7,244 nucleotides of DNA, from NCBI GenBank assembly GCA_027346205.1, contig DAIESR010000462.1:1-7244 (forward strand), in the 5' to 3' direction. The stretch comes from Beijerinckiaceae bacterium. Its GTDB lineage: Bacteria; Pseudomonadota; Alphaproteobacteria; Rhizobiales; Beijerinckiaceae. The translations under genes were made by a program, and so were the position numbers. Positions 6,015 through 7,244 of the stretch are shown here, in pieces (the stretch's first letter is position 1; each line of letters begins with the position of its first letter). The notes under the pieces are model-generated. The model saw nothing but the letters and a program-made list of their open reading frames with translations, ran no database searches and had not been told where the DNA came from.

Positions 6015-7244
6015 TCAACGTGCCGTGAGAGGGTGCTTCGATGCCGAGCTGATCGCCAGCACGGCTTCGGCGGCGGCTATGCCTGTCAGATAGGCGCCAT
6101 GGGCGGTAGAAAACGCCTTTTTCGAGCAGGCCTCGCCGGCAAAGAAGATTCGCTCGTCGACGGGCTCGGCGAGTTTCGCGCGCGCATCCGCATGGCCTGG
6201 CAAAGCATAGGAATAGGAGCCGCGGGCGAAAGGATCGCGTCCCCAGGCCGTCTCCGCGACGGGCCGCAGCCGTGCTCTGATGGAATTGCCGAGAAGATCG
6301 GCGAGTTCGTCTACGGCGAAGGAATAAAACTCCTCAGGGCCCTCGCTTTCCAGATCGGTGGCGAGCTGGCCGCCGAAATAGGCCTCGATGAGGTTGCGAC
6401 CGAACGGCCGCAAATGATAGCTCGCCGTGTCGGCGTGATCGGTTCGACCGAAGAGATGCCCATCCTTCGGCAGGTTCATCGGCCGATCGATTGCGAGAAT
6501 GAGCTTGTCGGCGATGCCCAGCGGCAGAACCTCAGCCGCAGCGCATTTCTCAGGAAGCGGCGGGTCGAAGACGAGCGCCTCCCGCGCCAGGAGATTGGTC
6601 GGCAGAGTGATGATGACCTTGTCTGCGGTTATCACGCCCTGCGGCGTCGTGAGGCGCATGGGCGAGCTGCCATGGTCGAGACGTGCGACCGGGCAGGCGA
6701 GCGTGACCGGCAGATCGCGGCCGAAATCGGCGATGCCCGCGCCATAGCCTTCGACGACGCGCCAGTTGATGCCGGTATCCTGATAATTCGCTGTGTCGTG
6801 GATCGACAAGCAGTCGAGCGCAGTGCCGCTCGCATAGCTCGTGACCGCCTCGATCAATGAGTTGAAACGGCCGTTCGGCTCGAGCAATTCGGCGGCAGCC
6901 TGGTCGGGTGCTCTACGTGCGGCCTTGGTCAGACTTTTCCGGAAGGTCGAGATGGCGCTGTCGAAGCTGCGTTGCTGCTCGGCGTCGAAGCCGAGATCGA
7001 GGCTGTGCTGGCCCCATGCCGGTGGCGTCTTGTCGATGGTGAAGCCGCGCTCGCTGAGGATAGATGTCCAGGGGTTGATGTCGGCCGAATGAAGCCAGCC
7101 GCAGCCGAGATCCAGAGGAAATGCGCTTGCCAAAGTCCATGCCCGGCCACCGATGCGGCTGCGCGCTTCGAGGATGCGAAATTTTATCCCGGTGCCGGCC
7201 AGACACCGGCCAGCGGCGAGGCCCGCCGCGCCGGCGCCGATGAC
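6015..7244 (-). CDS. FAD-dependent amine oxidase-like flavoprotein (5' end beyond window)
   Basis: A flavoprotein of the monoamine-oxidase superfamily; the substrate is unknown and could be an amine or another reduced compound. The reading frame is open to the right edge, giving 409 residues, and already begins with the FAD-binding motif VIGAGAAGLAAG, then EARSRIGGRAW about 25 residues later. Only a short N terminus is therefore missing. Other family features: the substrate-domain strand DKVIITLPTNLL (about 208-219), PLGIADKLILAID (about 241-253) with the Lys of the flavin-adjacent helix, WGRDPFARGSYSYALPG (about 334-350), and the C-terminal FAD-contact block RIFFAGEA followed by STAHGAYLTGIAAAEAVL (about 365-396). 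A TTG at 7133 could be misread as a start, but it would remove the whole FAD motif and is rejected. Total length fits the family (about 420-450 aa). The frame is intact up to its TGA. The DUF482 gene follows on the same strand after a repeat-containing spacer. Confidence 0.92.
   Translation of the reverse strand, partial: VIGAGAAGLAAGRCLAGTGIKFRILEARSRIGGRAWTLASAFPLDLGCGWLHSADINPWTSILSERGFTIDKTPPAWGQHSLDLGFDAEQQRSFDSAISTFRKSLTKAARRAPDQAAAELLEPNGRFNSLIEAVTSYASGTALDCLSIHDTANYQDTGINWRVVEGYGAGIADFGRDLPVTLACPVARLDHGSSPMRLTTPQGVITADKVIITLPTNLLAREALVFDPPLPEKCAAAEVLPLGIADKLILAIDRPMNLPKDGHLFGRTDHADTASYHLRPFGRNLIEAYFGGQLATDLESEGPEEFYSFAVDELADLLGNSIRARLRPVAETAWGRDPFARGSYSYALPGHADARAKLAEPVDERIFFAGEACSKKAFSTAHGAYLTGIAAAEAVLAISSASKHPLTAR

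Noticed and set aside
6033..6860. Plus-strand open frame of 275 codons
   Set aside because: Antisense shadow of the amine-oxidase-like gene, which has clear FAD motifs on the other strand.

Overview
The window looks like ordinary chromosomal DNA of an alphaproteobacterium, most likely of the order Hyphomicrobiales (Rhizobiales). The reasons are GC-rich coding with strong third-position G/C bias, a FemAB-like DUF482 protein, an NDH-2 of the alphaproteobacterial type, and two copies of the GAGCATG-type palindromic repeat that I associate with that order. I cannot name a genus from sequence alone; a Beijerinckiaceae- or Methylocystaceae-like source is only a guess.

Layout, left to right. A tautomerase-family gene (minus, 518 to 20) is broken by a 103-bp palindromic element flanked by 4-bp direct repeats. 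A type II NADH dehydrogenase (minus, about 1877 to 582) lies just upstream of it on the same strand. A divergent intergenic region (about 1950-2304) carries a second copy of the same palindrome family. Malate synthase G (plus, 2305-4473) follows. It converges, with a 24-bp gap, on a DUF482 FemAB/GNAT-like gene (minus, 5823-4498). A 191-bp spacer with short tandem repeats follows, and then an FAD-dependent amine-oxidase-like gene (minus) whose 5' end runs off the right edge of the window.

The genes do not form one obvious pathway. NDH-2 oxidises NADH into the quinone pool without pumping protons. Malate synthase G condenses glyoxylate with acetyl-CoA and so serves C2 or glyoxylate metabolism. 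The DUF482 protein and the flavoprotein have unknown substrates. I see no defence system, CRISPR array, phage gene, transposase, tRNA or rRNA.

The points worth a second look are about DNA architecture. The small palindromic element appears to have inserted into and inactivated the tautomerase, and removing it in silico restores a clean 131-residue frame. A family of 15-bp repeat units surrounds the start codon of the DUF482 gene and recurs inside its unusual N-terminal insertion.
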